Assembly (NCBI GenBank): GCA_045533175.1
Contig: JAZSHJ010000087.1
Location: 1 to 21,054, forward strand
Direction of reading: 5' to 3'
Source: SIG588 sp045533175
Lineage (GTDB): Bacteria > Bacillota > Clostridia > Oscillospirales > Acutalibacteraceae
DNA: 21,054 bases
The notes below the pieces were generated by a model that was given only the letters and a program-made list of their open reading frames with translations, was not told the origin of the DNA and searched no databases. The position numbers and the translations under genes are program-made. Below are positions 13,009 to 21,054 of the stretch, in pieces; the first letter of the stretch is position 1, and every line of letters begins with the position of its first letter.

Positions 13009-13680
13009 TTATATCACATACATAAGAATGCACAACACGTGCAATATGCTTCCGAAAAGAACGAACAGATGAAAAACGGAATGGGCATATCGATGCTTTT
13101 TGCCCAAGCCGTACACCACAGCTCCCACCGTGTAGGCAACACCGCCCAGTAAAAGCAACCACAGCGCAGGCGCGGACATTGCTCTGACGGTTACCTTAGC
13201 GGCAAGCACGATGCACCAGCCCATACCAATGTAACACACCATGGAAAATACGGCGTACTTTCTCAAGTCAATGGCGGTAAACACCGTGGCCAACGCCGCC
13301 AATCCCCATACTAAGCCAAAAACTGTCCACGCCCATGCGGGAGAAACGGGACGAATGGCGGAAAGTAAAATAGGAGTGTACGTACCGGCAATCAAAAAGT
13401 AGATGGCACAATGATCCAACACCTGAAACACTTTTTTCGCCATCACAGGACGCAATCCGTGATATACACCCGACATGGTGTACAGCACGATCAACGACGC
13501 ACCGTACACCGCCCCGCCGACCACCGCCCACGCATCGCCGAACAAAGCGGCTTTCAACACACACAGCACCAACGCGATCACGCCGATACCGCCGCCCACG
13601 ATGTGGGAGATCATATTGAACAATTCTTCGCCGCGTGTGTAATCGGGCAACAGACGATCGATCAATTTGGTTCGTGTCAC
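13009..13680 (-). CDS. trhA: Hemolysin III/PAQR-family membrane protein
   Basis: 223 residues, seven hydrophobic helices. Family motifs: EELFNMISHIVGGGIG (about 18-33), SGVYHG with H74, DHCAIYFLIAGTYTP (about 89-103), and HSVFHLFVLFGSILH with H200 and H204. The conserved His/Ser/Asp positions are the expected metal-binding set of the progestin/adipoQ receptor superfamily. Bacterial members (YqfA/YplQ/TrhA) are linked to membrane lipid homeostasis; the 'hemolysin' name is historical. GTG start at 13680 is 3 nt after the degV stop, with AGAGAGG inside the end of degV, so the two genes are co-transcribed. Confidence 0.92.
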   Translation of the reverse strand: MTRTKLIDRLLPDYTRGEELFNMISHIVGGGIGVIALVLCVLKAALFGDAWAVVGGAVYGASLIVLYTMSGVYHGLRPVMAKKVFQVLDHCAIYFLIAGTYTPILLSAIRPVSPAWAWTVFGLVWGLAALATVFTAIDLRKYAVFSMVCYIGMGWCIVLAAKVTVRAMSAPALWLLLLGGVAYTVGAVVYGLGKKHRYAHSVFHLFVLFGSILHVLCILMYVI

Positions 13681-13683
13681 GGA

Positions 13684-14550
13684 TTACCTCTCTTTCCCCA
13701 CAAAGAACAGCGCCAACGTACCCGGGCCCGAATGCGCCCCAATGACCGGCCCCACGTTGACCGTGATGTCCACCACGACACCGTACTCCTCCTTCAACAT
13801 GGATGCCAGCAACGCCGCATCGTCTTCACAGTCCCCGTGAGAGATGTATACAACACCTTCCCCCGCCGTACGCGCGAGCGAACCGTACTGATCGCACAAC
13901 GATTTCAATGCCGCTTTACGGCCGCGCACTTTAAAGCGACTGATCAAATGACCTTCATTATCCATGTGCAGTACCGGCTTGATGCCCAACACACCGCCGA
14001 GCAACGCCACCGCGGGACTGATGCGTCCACCGCGTTTAAGATACACAAGATCATCTACCGTGAACCAATGGCAAAGATGCAACCGCATCTCTTCTGCGAA
14101 TGCAGCCGCTTCCTCCAACGTAGCCCCCTCTTTTTGCTTTTGCACCGTCAGATACAAAAGTAAGCCGAATCCTGCCGAAGCAGAAAGCGTATCCACCGCC
14201 ACCACACGACGATCGGGGTACTCCTCCTCCAACTCTGCCGCCGCCATACGCGCACAGTTGTAGGTGGTGCTGAGTCCCGAAGAAAATCCAAGATACAAAA
14301 TATCGCGGCCGTTCTTCACATCTTCCTCAAAAAAAGCGCGAAACGTTTCGCTGTTCACCGCCGACGTTTTGGCCACACCGCCGTCACGCATGCGCTGATA
14401 AAAATCTGCTGCGGTCAGTTCAAAATTGGTATACACCTTTTCCTCACCGTTAAACTGAAAGGACAAATCGCACCGTTTAACCCCCCACGTCTTCAGCGTT
14501 TCGGGCAACATGTCGCAAGCGGAATCGGTGTAGATCACGTAAGACTGCAT
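13684..14550 (-). CDS. DegV-family fatty-acid-binding protein
   Basis: 288 residues. DegV motifs: TDSACDMLPE near the N-terminus, KTSAVNSETFRAFFEE (about 60-75), FSSGLSTTYNCAR (about 88-100), VDTLSASAGFGLL (about 117-129), and YLKRGGRIS with LLGGVLGIKPVL. DegV/FakB proteins hold a fatty acid for the FakA kinase, the route by which Gram-positives incorporate exogenous fatty acids; this particular paralogue's lipid is unknown. ATG 14550 follows AGGAG; the longer open frame upstream spans the promoter and is not used. Pairing with trhA suggests a shared membrane-lipid theme. No fakA is in the window. Confidence 0.93.
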   Translation of the reverse strand: MQSYVIYTDSACDMLPETLKTWGVKRCDLSFQFNGEEKVYTNFELTAADFYQRMRDGGVAKTSAVNSETFRAFFEEDVKNGRDILYLGFSSGLSTTYNCARMAAAELEEEYPDRRVVAVDTLSASAGFGLLLYLTVQKQKEGATLEEAAAFAEEMRLHLCHWFTVDDLVYLKRGGRISPAVALLGGVLGIKPVLHMDNEGHLISRFKVRGRKAALKSLCDQYGSLARTAGEGVVYISHGDCEDDAALLASMLKEEYGVVVDITVNVGPVIGAHSGPGTLALFFVGKER

Positions 14551-14580
14551 GATGTAATCGCTCCTGTAAATCGTTATTTG

Positions 14581-14601
14581 CGGCCACTTGAAATATGGCC
14601 G
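14581..14601. promoter_or_regulatory. Leader hairpin upstream of degV
   Basis: CGGCCA/TGGCCG, a 6-bp inverted repeat with a 9-bp centre, located between the degV -10 box and its ribosome site. It could be an operator just downstream of the start point or a leader hairpin. Confidence 0.45.
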
Positions 14602-14613
14602 ACCACATTGAAA

Positions 14614-14643
14614 ATTATACACAACAACGCTCTTGACACGCAA
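14614..14643 (-). promoter_or_regulatory. Promoter of degV-trhA
   Basis: TTGCGT (14638-14643), 18 bp, TATAAT (14614-14619) on the minus strand, with a leader of roughly 55 nt. Confidence 0.65.
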
Positions 14644-14685
14644 CCTACTCCCTTCCCTCTCGGCTACACACTCTCTTCTCACGTG

Positions 14686-14733
14686 GTAGAACAGATTTTT
14701 CGCACTCTACCAACAGTAGAACTCTCTGTAGAA
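14686..14733. repeat. Three GTAGAA repeats in the degV/XRE divergent region
   Basis: GTAGAA occurs at 14686, 14716 and 14728 (the last two 12 bp apart), and its near-complement CTCTAC at 14705. They lie between the divergent degV and XRE promoters and might bind a regulator, possibly the membrane XRE protein. Confidence 0.35.
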
Positions 14734-14768
14734 ACTCACATTTTTACAGCCTAATTTAAGGTTTTCTA

Positions 14769-14797
14769 TTGATTTGTGCGGGAGAATATGATATTAT
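14769..14797 (+). promoter_or_regulatory. Promoter of the membrane XRE regulator
   Basis: TTGATT (14769-14774), 17 bp, TATTAT (14792-14797). The start codon at 14963 implies a leader of about 160 nt, long for a small regulator, which contains short GGGTG/CACCC pairings. Confidence 0.7.
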
Positions 14798-14962
14798 GGG
14801 TGTACATTATGGAAATCGCAATCCTAATTGATTGACACACCCCCAACAATCCGCATTTTGGGTGAACACCCATTGCATACCCTTCATTACGCAACACATC
14901 GTGTCCAAAGTGTGTGCTTTCTCAAAACTTTATATCATTCGATCAAAAAAGGTGGTATCTCT

Positions 14963-15571
14963 GTGCAGGACATTAAAACAATTGTCGCCAAAAATATTGC
15001 GTCTTTGCGGCAATCCCGTGAAATGACACAACTGGAATTGGCGGATAAACTCAATTATTCCGACAAAGCAATCTCCAAGTGGGAACGCGGCGAATCGTTG
15101 CCTGATATTGCGGTGCTGATCACGGTGGCAGATCTGTTCGGTGTATCGCTTGATTATTTAGTGCGTCCCGATCACGACAGCCAACACATTCGCGCCAAGC
15201 GAGCAAGCCGCCGACGCAAGAAAAACCGCGGGTTTATCACAGGCATGTGCATTGTGCTTGTGTGGCTGTTGGCCGTGTTGGTCTTTATCGTGCTCGATAA
15301 CGTCGCGATTCGTCCGTGGAGCCCTCTTCTCCCCTTTTTGTATGCAATCCCCTCCACATTGGTGGTGTGGCTCATCTTCAACGCTATGTGGTTCAATCCG
15401 CGCCGCAACTTCCTTATCATTTCCTTGTTGATGTGGGCTGTGCTGGCTTCTGTGTACATCACCTTGTGGTTCGCCGGATTCACCGTATGGACGATCTTTG
15501 CTTTGGGTGTTCCGGGACAGATTATCGTGTTGTTGTGGTCCAAACTGAGGTATAAGACAGACGAACTGTAG
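14963..15571 (+). CDS. Membrane-anchored XRE-family regulator
   Basis: 202 residues from GTG 14963. Residues about 7-66 form an XRE/Cro helix-turn-helix (MTQLELADKLNYSDKAISKWERG). A basic linker follows (RAKRASRRRKKNRG, about 77-90), then four TM helices (about 91-111, 121-139, 150-169, 171-191). Such proteins may sense the membrane or a ligand and regulate nearby genes. GTG is preferred because AGGTGG lies 7 nt upstream; a TTG-started frame from 14828 has no ribosome site and an un-protein-like N-terminus. It stands alone between divergent degV and a convergent hydrolase gene. Confidence 0.9.
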   Translation: MQDIKTIVAKNIASLRQSREMTQLELADKLNYSDKAISKWERGESLPDIAVLITVADLFGVSLDYLVRPDHDSQHIRAKRASRRRKKNRGFITGMCIVLVWLLAVLVFIVLDNVAIRPWSPLLPFLYAIPSTLVVWLIFNAMWFNPRRNFLIISLLMWAVLASVYITLWFAGFTVWTIFALGVPGQIIVLLWSKLRYKTDEL

Positions 15572-15637
15572 AGAATGTGAACTTTGCCGCAGCGATGCCG
15601 ATGCGGGCAAGAACATCAAAACGGCGTTAGTAAAATG

Positions 15638-15686
15638 ATAAAGTAAGAACGGGCAGATGAGTTTCATCTGCCCGTTCTTACTTTAT
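15638..15686. terminator. Long bidirectional terminator, XRE gene and hydrolase
   Basis: A 23-bp perfect stem around AAGTAAGAACGGGCAGATGA with a GTT loop, followed by TTTT on the plus strand. The stop codon of the hydrolase gene (15683-15685) lies in the stem. Bases 15572-15637 hold nothing evident. Confidence 0.9.
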
Positions 15687-17155
15687 TTTTCCAGCACGCC
15701 GAACGCCGTGCCTTGATATCCGTCCAAGAAGGCTTCCGCCGCTTTTTGCATGATCACCGTTACGCGATCGTCTTTGAAGGAGAAGATCATGTGGCATTTC
15801 CCGAAGTATTTGTCAATGATCTGCACCTCAATGTGCAATTTGCGTTCCTCCTGCCATTCCGCAGAGTTGGCACAAACATAACAATGTCCCGGCTCACCCA
15901 CCGTGGCTACCAGATCCGCATAACCTTCCTCGGGGAATTTTTGGAACACATTATGACCGAACCCGAAAGCGATCACTTTTTCGCCGCGGGCGTTTTCGTA
16001 ATGCAATACCCCTTCGTTCCCGTTCAATTCAAAGCGGAACCAATTGATGCTCATGGGGTTGGGATCCAGCCGATAGGTGCGCCCCGAGAGTGTGGATGCA
16101 TACGGGCTTTCCAAACAGAAATTCAGCGAATGCAGTTTGTCGCCGATCTCATGCGCACACAGCGCTTCGTAGGCCGCCGCATCTTCAGGAAGCGCCTCCC
16201 CCATCTCCTCAATAACAAGATCATACAGCGCCTGGTACAGCACGGTGCGGGAATAGGAATTGCCCTGGTTATCCGAGTTGATAACAAGAATGGTATCGGT
16301 TTTGGGATCGCAAATAGCAAACTGGTCGCCCATACCGATAAACGCAAAACCGTCGCGCGGCGCTTTCCAGATCTGATAACCGTAACCGTATCCGCCGTAA
16401 TGATCCAAATCAAAGTAGTTGTTAGCAACTTGATAGGACGTTGCTTCGCGCAAATACTCTTCGTTCATATAGCGCACGCCGTCCCACGTGCCGCCGTTCA
16501 TCACAAAGCGGGCAAACCGCCACAAGTCACGGGTGGTGCACATCACACCCGAATCGGAAAAGGAGTGACCGCCGGGACATTGCACACAGTACGCGTCGGC
16601 AGAAAAACCGATTGCGTTGAGAAATCGCTCTTGCATGAACTGCAAAAATGGCTTACCCGTGATGTTTTCCACAATCACACCCAACATATACGAGCCGGAA
16701 CTGTCATACTGAAACCGCGTGCCGGGAATCATGGTGCTTCCGCCGCGGAAATACACTTCGGTGCGGTCTTTTGTGCCGCTTGTAAACCAATCGGGCATCG
16801 CAGGCGTGCAGGTGCACATCGTAAGCGCGTCACGAATGGTCATTTCCTCAAACCGCGGATCATCCATTCCTTTGGTGTATTCGGGAAAGAACGAAACAAA
16901 TTTGTCGTCAAGCGAAAGTTTGCCGTCTTCGATCAACAGACCGATCGCCACCGACACAAAACTTTTGGACACCGAATACATGCGGTGTTTGAAATTTGCA
17001 TTGAACGGCGCGTAATACTTTTCGCAGAACACGTCGTTCCCGCGCGCCAACAGAATGCTGTGGGTACACAGGTTGCGTTTCTCCAATGTTTTCAAAAACT
17101 TCAACACCGCATTGGACGAAATACCGACCGATTCGGGCGACACACGATTCAACAT
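15683..17155 (-). CDS. Serine hydrolase of the beta-lactamase/PBP4*-esterase family
   Basis: 490 residues with no signal peptide or TM, so probably cytoplasmic. The beta-lactamase domain spans about 20-330: active-site SVSK (S61, K64), second motif YDS (150-152) in place of YxN, and a GMGDQ stretch (about 273-277) near the place of the usual HxG/KTG third motif. A separate C-terminal beta-rich domain (about 350-490) has a TYRLDPNPMSINW start, similar to domains attached to esterase-type members. The true reaction could be esterase, amidase or peptidase; antibiotic resistance is not implied. ATG 17155 follows AAAGGAG, and a good promoter precedes it. Confidence 0.88.
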   Translation of the reverse strand: MLNRVSPESVGISSNAVLKFLKTLEKRNLCTHSILLARGNDVFCEKYYAPFNANFKHRMYSVSKSFVSVAIGLLIEDGKLSLDDKFVSFFPEYTKGMDDPRFEEMTIRDALTMCTCTPAMPDWFTSGTKDRTEVYFRGGSTMIPGTRFQYDSSGSYMLGVIVENITGKPFLQFMQERFLNAIGFSADAYCVQCPGGHSFSDSGVMCTTRDLWRFARFVMNGGTWDGVRYMNEEYLREATSYQVANNYFDLDHYGGYGYGYQIWKAPRDGFAFIGMGDQFAICDPKTDTILVINSDNQGNSYSRTVLYQALYDLVIEEMGEALPEDAAAYEALCAHEIGDKLHSLNFCLESPYASTLSGRTYRLDPNPMSINWFRFELNGNEGVLHYENARGEKVIAFGFGHNVFQKFPEEGYADLVATVGEPGHCYVCANSAEWQEERKLHIEVQIIDKYFGKCHMIFSFKDDRVTVIMQKAAEAFLDGYQGTAFGVLEK

Positions 17156-17185
17156 AATGTAACACTCCTTTTATGATCTAAAATC

Positions 17186-17214
17186 AGTAAACCATACCTC
17201 GTAACAAAAGTCAA
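17186..17214 (-). promoter_or_regulatory. Promoter of the serine hydrolase gene
   Basis: TTGACT (17209-17214), 17 bp, TTTACT (17186-17191) on the minus strand, about 30 bp before ATG 17155. Confidence 0.7.
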
Positions 17215-17254
17215 CCGCTAAATAAAGAACCGCAAAAAGTGAAAAGTAAAGCGC

Positions 17255-17291
17255 AAAAAAAGTAAGAGCACCGCCGTACTCTTACTTTTTT
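17255..17291. terminator. Terminator of the topoisomerase operon
   Basis: AAAAAAGTAAGAG/CTCTTACTTTTTT stem with a 10-nt loop and T-tracts on both sides, just beyond the subunit A stop. The outer sequence AAGTAAGA is the same as in the 15638-15686 terminator. Confidence 0.85.
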
Positions 17292-17296
17292 ACTCA

Positions 17297-19546
17297 TTAT
17301 TCCAATGTCAACTGTTCACCGAAATCTTCCGCCGCGGGCAATGCACCTGCCGCAGGCAGAGATTTGGTGCGGTAACGGTTGGCTTTTGCCACCGCTGACT
17401 CATCGAACAACTGCACACTCTTCACACGGTGCGTACCCTTCAAAGTCATCACCTGCACACCGATGGTGGTGCGGGAACTCTTCGGCGCAACCGCCGCCGT
17501 GTTCACCACCAAGCGGCGTCCCGAAGTGGATTCCAACAAGAACTCCGTATCTTCACGCACGTACATCATCGCCACCAGCGGCACTTTATCGGAATATGCA
17601 CCCACCAACCGACGGCGGTTGGTCTTGGTGGCATAGGCACTCATTTCCACCTTGGCCATTTTTCCGTTTTCAAAGAAGAACAGCATATATCCCGCATAAT
17701 CGTCGGTCACCGCCATATAGCGGGCGTTCTCCCCTTCTTCAAACCCCAGTTTAGAGGGCACGTAATCACCCAGCACGCTGGCTTTGGTGTCGCCGAACTC
17801 CGAAGCGCGGCTCTTATACACCGACGCCTTATCACCGAAGAAGAGCAATTCCTGGCGATTGTTGCTTTCTGCTGTCTGCGCCATGCGGTCGCCCTCTTTG
17901 AACTTGTGCTCGCTGCTCATACGCAACGACTGCGGCGTGATCTTCTTGAAGTAACCGCCTTCGGTGAAGAACAAGGTGCACGCATATTCCGGCACAATTT
18001 CCTCTTCCGCTTCTTCGGCTTCTTCCAGATCGGTAGCGTAAATCAACTGCGTGCGGCGCGGTTGGCCGTACTTTTTCGATACGGCGCGCAATTCTTCCAC
18101 AATGATCGCCTTAATGCGGCGCGCGCTACCGAGCGTTTCCTCCATTTCAGCGATCTCGGATTCCAGGCGTTCCACCTCATCCAAGCGCTTGAGGATGTAT
18201 TCACGGTTCAAATGGCGCAATTTGATCTCCGCCACGTATTCTGCTTGAATCTCATCAATGCCGAACCCGATCATCAAATTCGGAACTACTTCGGTTTCTT
18301 CCTCGGTTTCCCGCACGATACGGATGGCTTTATCGATATCCAAAAGAATCTTTTGTAACCCTTTGAGCAGATGCAACTTGTCTTTGGCACGGTTCAGATC
18401 GAACACCACGCGGCGACGTACGCATTCCATGCGATAGCCCGTCCATTCCTCGAACAACGCACGCACACCAAGCACCTGCGGCACGCCCGCGATCAGCACG
18501 TTGAAGTTACACCCAAAGGAATCTTCCAACGGGGTGGCTGCATACAGCTTGTTCATCACCTTATCGGGATCGGTGCCGCGCTTGAGATCAATGGTGATCT
18601 TCAAACCTTTCAAGTCGGTTTCGTTACGGATATCGTTGATCTCGCGCAACTTGCCCGCTTTCACCAACTCGGTGACCTTGCTGACAATGGCCTCCACCGT
18701 GGTGGAATACGGAATTTCGGTCACGTCGATGCAGTTGTTCGCCTTGTCATAGGAATATACTGCGCGCACACGCACGCTGCCGCGCCCGCTTTCATAGATC
18801 TTTTCCAAATCTTCGCGGCGGTAGATGAGCTGTCCACCGCTGGGAAAATCGGGGGCTTGCAGAGTGGACAGCAGATCGTGCGAAGGATCTTTCATCAACG
18901 CGATCGCCGTTTCACACACTTCGGTGAGATTGAACGAGCAGATGTTGCTGGCCATACCGACGGCAATACCCAAATTGTTGTTCACCAAAATGGATGGGAA
19001 GGTAACCGGCAATAACGACGGTTCTTTCATGGTGGCATCGTAGTTATCCACAAAATCCACCGTTTCTTTATCAATATCACGGAACAGTTCGGCCGCAATG
19101 GGTGCCAACTTCGCCTCGGTGTAACGGGAGGCGGCACATTCGATATCCGACGAATAGGCCTTACCGAAGTTACCCTTTGATTCCACATACGGGTGAAGCA
19201 ACGCTTCGTTGCCGCGAGACAAACGTACCATCGTATCGTAAATGGCAGCATCGCCGTGCGGGTTCAAGCGCATGGTCTGTCCCGCGATGTTTGCAGATTG
19301 CTCAAGCCCGCCCGTGAGCAGTCCCATCTTGTACATCGTGTACAACAGTTTGCGGTGAGAGGGTTTAAACCCGTCAATCTCAGGGATGGCGCGGGACATA
19401 ATCACACTCATCGCATAAGGCATATAGTTTTCGCGTAAGGTATCGGTGATCGCCTGCTGTTCCACCTCGCCGGCTCCCGCAATGTGTGCGTTGGCCGGCA
19501 ATTCATTTGCCTGCGGGGCAGCCGCCGATTTCTTCTTTGAAGCCAT
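17297..19546 (-). CDS. parC: Type IIA topoisomerase subunit A (ParC/GyrA-like, divergent)
   Basis: 749 residues. DNA cleavage domain about 25-490: FKPSHRKLLYTMYKMG (60-75), quinolone-region LNPHGDAAIYDT (94-105), catalytic Y142 in AASRYTEAKL, and GIAVGMASNICSFNLTEV. A coiled-coil tower around 400-480 is followed by a shorter beta-pinwheel C-terminal domain (about 510-740). It cuts and passes DNA with the partner B subunit. No QRRGGKG-type GyrA box is seen, which argues for topoisomerase IV rather than gyrase. The residue matching E. coli GyrA Ser83 is Ala100; Asp87 is kept as D104. ATG 19546 is 17 nt after the B-subunit stop with GAGGAGGG between. The family is certain; the ParC versus GyrA-paralogue label is less so. 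Confidence 0.88.
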   Translation of the reverse strand: MASKKKSAAAPQANELPANAHIAGAGEVEQQAITDTLRENYMPYAMSVIMSRAIPEIDGFKPSHRKLLYTMYKMGLLTGGLEQSANIAGQTMRLNPHGDAAIYDTMVRLSRGNEALLHPYVESKGNFGKAYSSDIECAASRYTEAKLAPIAAELFRDIDKETVDFVDNYDATMKEPSLLPVTFPSILVNNNLGIAVGMASNICSFNLTEVCETAIALMKDPSHDLLSTLQAPDFPSGGQLIYRREDLEKIYESGRGSVRVRAVYSYDKANNCIDVTEIPYSTTVEAIVSKVTELVKAGKLREINDIRNETDLKGLKITIDLKRGTDPDKVMNKLYAATPLEDSFGCNFNVLIAGVPQVLGVRALFEEWTGYRMECVRRRVVFDLNRAKDKLHLLKGLQKILLDIDKAIRIVRETEEETEVVPNLMIGFGIDEIQAEYVAEIKLRHLNREYILKRLDEVERLESEIAEMEETLGSARRIKAIIVEELRAVSKKYGQPRRTQLIYATDLEEAEEAEEEIVPEYACTLFFTEGGYFKKITPQSLRMSSEHKFKEGDRMAQTAESNNRQELLFFGDKASVYKSRASEFGDTKASVLGDYVPSKLGFEEGENARYMAVTDDYAGYMLFFFENGKMAKVEMSAYATKTNRRRLVGAYSDKVPLVAMMYVREDTEFLLESTSGRRLVVNTAAVAPKSSRTTIGVQVMTLKGTHRVKSVQLFDESAVAKANRYRTKSLPAAGALPAAEDFGEQLTLE

Positions 19547-19563
19547 GATTTACGTCCCTCCTC

Positions 19564-21054
19564 TCATTCCAGATCCAACATATCAAGATAATCCGCACCG
19601 TGTTCCGAGATCATACGTTTACGACCATCCAAATCGTCGCCCAACAGCACGTCGAACATATACGCGGTTTCTTCCACGTCTGCGGGATTGACTTTCACCA
19701 AGCGGCGGGTGGCGGGATTCATGGTGGTGAGCGACATCATTGCCGGTTCGTTTTCACCAAGTCCTTTAGAACGCTGAATGGTGTATTTCACGTCCCCGAT
19801 CTCATCGAGGATGGCCGTCTTTTCCGCTTCGTTATAGGCAAAATAGGTGTCGGTTTTGGTGTTGATCTCGTACAGCGGAGTTTCTGCGATATACACATAT
19901 CCCTCTTCGATCAACGTGGGTGTCAAGCGATACAGCATCGTCAAGATCAGCGTGCGAATCTGGAATCCGTCCACGTCTGCATCGGTACAAATGATGATCT
20001 TTGCAAACCGCAACAACGACAGATCAAAAGTGGAAAGATTCTTATTTGCTTTGGATTTGACTTCTACACCGCACCCCATGACCTTTAACAAGTTCACGAT
20101 GATCTCGCTTTTAAAGATCTTGTCAAACTCCGCTTTCAAGCAGTTCAAAATCTTGCCGCGCACGGGAATGATCGCCTGAAACTCCGAATCGCGCGCCTGA
20201 ATACACGCGCCCATAGCGGATTTACCCTCCACGATGAACAGCTCGCGTTGTGCCACATCACGTGTGCGGCAATCCACAAACCCCGGCACACGGGATGCCA
20301 GATCGTTGCCTGATTGCAACACCTTTTTGACGTCGATACGTGTTTTTTCCGCTTTTTCGCGACTGCGCTTGTTGATCAGCACCTGTTCGGTCATGCGGTC
20401 GGCTTCTGCCTTGTTTTCAATGAAGTACACCTCCAGGTTATGCCGCAAGAACTCGGTCATAGCTTCCTGGATAAACTTGTTGGTGATCGCCTTTTTGGTC
20501 TGGTTTTCATAGGACGTTTGGGTGGAGAAAGACGAAGATACCAACACAAGGCAATCCTGCACGTCTTGGAACGTGATCTTGCTTTCGTTCTTGAGATACT
20601 TGCCGTTCTGCTTCAGATACGCATCGATTTGTGCCACAAATGCGGAACGCACCGCTTTTTCGGGCGAACCGCCGTGTTCCAGCCAACTGGAGTTGTGGTA
20701 GTATTCCAACAGTTCCGTTTTGTTGGAACAGCAAAACGCCACGTTGAACTTCACTTTGTATTCGGGTTTGTCCTCGCGATCGCGGCCGCGGCGTTCGCCA
20801 CTCCACACCTGCACGTCGGTAAGCGTGCCGTCTGCCGTCACTTCTTTTACGTAATCCGCAATGCCGTTTTCATAACGAAACTCTTCTTCTTCAAAACTGC
20901 GACCGTTCTGGCGACGCAGAGTGAACAGCAAATTGGGATTAACAATTGCCTGACGGCGCAGAATGTCGCGGAAATATTCCGCAGGCACCGCAATGTCGGT
21001 GAACACCTGCAGATCTGGTTTCCAACGAATGCGGGTGCCCGTATCCTTTTTGGC
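19564..21054 (-). CDS. parE: Type IIA topoisomerase subunit B (ParE/GyrB-like), 5' end cut by window
   Basis: The frame stays open to the window edge: translation from 21054 reads KKDTGTRIRWKPDLQ before VFTDI, matching the GyrB/ParE 'GT.i.F.PD..iF' junction. So the GHKL ATPase N-terminus is missing and the GTG at 21006 is not the start. Visible parts are the transducer domain, then TOPRIM with FIVEGKSAMGA (about 20210-20240), FQAIIPVRGKILN, and DADVDGFQIRT (about 19950-19985), then SKGLGENEPAMM and a YLDMLDLE end. Standard enzymes have EGDSAGG and DGSHIRT, so this copy is divergent, but the catalytic Glu and DxD remain. It lies directly before subunit A in one operon. Supplies ATP-driven strand capture. 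Confidence 0.88.
   Translation of the reverse strand, partial: AKKDTGTRIRWKPDLQVFTDIAVPAEYFRDILRRQAIVNPNLLFTLRRQNGRSFEEEEFRYENGIADYVKEVTADGTLTDVQVWSGERRGRDREDKPEYKVKFNVAFCCSNKTELLEYYHNSSWLEHGGSPEKAVRSAFVAQIDAYLKQNGKYLKNESKITFQDVQDCLVLVSSSFSTQTSYENQTKKAITNKFIQEAMTEFLRHNLEVYFIENKAEADRMTEQVLINKRSREKAEKTRIDVKKVLQSGNDLASRVPGFVDCRTRDVAQRELFIVEGKSAMGACIQARDSEFQAIIPVRGKILNCLKAEFDKIFKSEIIVNLLKVMGCGVEVKSKANKNLSTFDLSLLRFAKIIICTDADVDGFQIRTLILTMLYRLTPTLIEEGYVYIAETPLYEINTKTDTYFAYNEAEKTAILDEIGDVKYTIQRSKGLGENEPAMMSLTTMNPATRRLVKVNPADVEETAYMFDVLLGDDLDGRKRMISEHGADYLDMLDLE

Noticed and set aside
14828..14962. 45-residue N-terminal extension of the XRE regulator from TTG 14828
   Set aside because: No ribosome site before TTG, while GTG 14963 has AGGTGG and begins exactly where the helix-turn-helix family normally starts.
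15713..17176. 487-codon plus-strand open frame opposite the serine hydrolase
   Set aside because: The hydrolase on the other strand has SxxK, promoter, ribosome site and terminator. The opposite frame has none of these and unnatural composition.
1..21054. CRISPR array, rRNA genes or insertion sequence transposase
   Set aside because: No regularly spaced repeats, rRNA motifs or transposase reading frames were seen; the only recombinase is the integrase at 73-1254.

Overview
The window looks like chromosome from a spore-forming Clostridia/Bacillota bacterium, probably of the Ruminococcaceae/Oscillospiraceae type. This rests on a complete spoIIA operon (spoIIAA-spoIIAB-sigF), a SigH-type sigma factor, strong AGGAGG-type ribosome binding sites, sigma-A promoters with good consensus, and Clostridia-like gene families. 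Most of the window is GC-balanced to GC-rich. The first ~2.6 kb is visibly AT-rich and is read here as one end of an integrated mobile element.

Layout. (1) 1-2600: a tyrosine integrase, then a convergent two-gene cassette (a multi-pass membrane protein and a 65-residue protein) behind its own consensus promoter. Next come a complete tRNA-Leu(CAG) with terminator, inverted arm-like repeats, and a second truncated tRNA-Leu 5' half that sits behind a consensus promoter. (2) 2696-4123: spoIIAA-spoIIAB-sigF, which sets forespore-specific transcription. (3) 4211-7110: folC, a single-pass membrane protein with an acidic tail, and an acyltransferase-3 membrane protein, all on the minus strand. (4) 7361-10321: a divergent plus-strand operon of a Crp/Fnr regulator, a lipoprotein binding protein, an ABC permease and an ATPase (NMT1/SsuA/ThiY-like transporter, substrate unknown). 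(5) 10399-12564: branched-chain aminotransferase, a double zinc-ribbon protein and a SigH-like sigma factor. (6) 13009-14550: degV followed by a hemolysin-III/PAQR membrane protein. (7) 14963-15571: a membrane-anchored XRE regulator. (8) 15683-17155: a cytoplasmic beta-lactamase-fold serine hydrolase. (9) 17297-21054: a divergent type IIA topoisomerase pair; the B subunit runs off the right edge.

How the genes work together. SpoIIAA, SpoIIAB and SigF form the classic partner-switching module. SigH, encoded 8 kb away, is the sigma factor that drives spoIIA in Bacillus, but I find no convincing SigH promoter in front of spoIIAA here. Instead a terminator-like hairpin lies only 25 bp before its start codon. 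The Crp-type regulator and the ABC genes are tightly packed and probably form one autoregulated uptake operon.

The best candidates for something undescribed are the membrane-protein/small-protein cassette in the element, the split/duplicated tRNA-Leu attachment region, and the topoisomerase pair with altered TOPRIM signature residues. All functional statements are from reading the sequence; no database search was possible.
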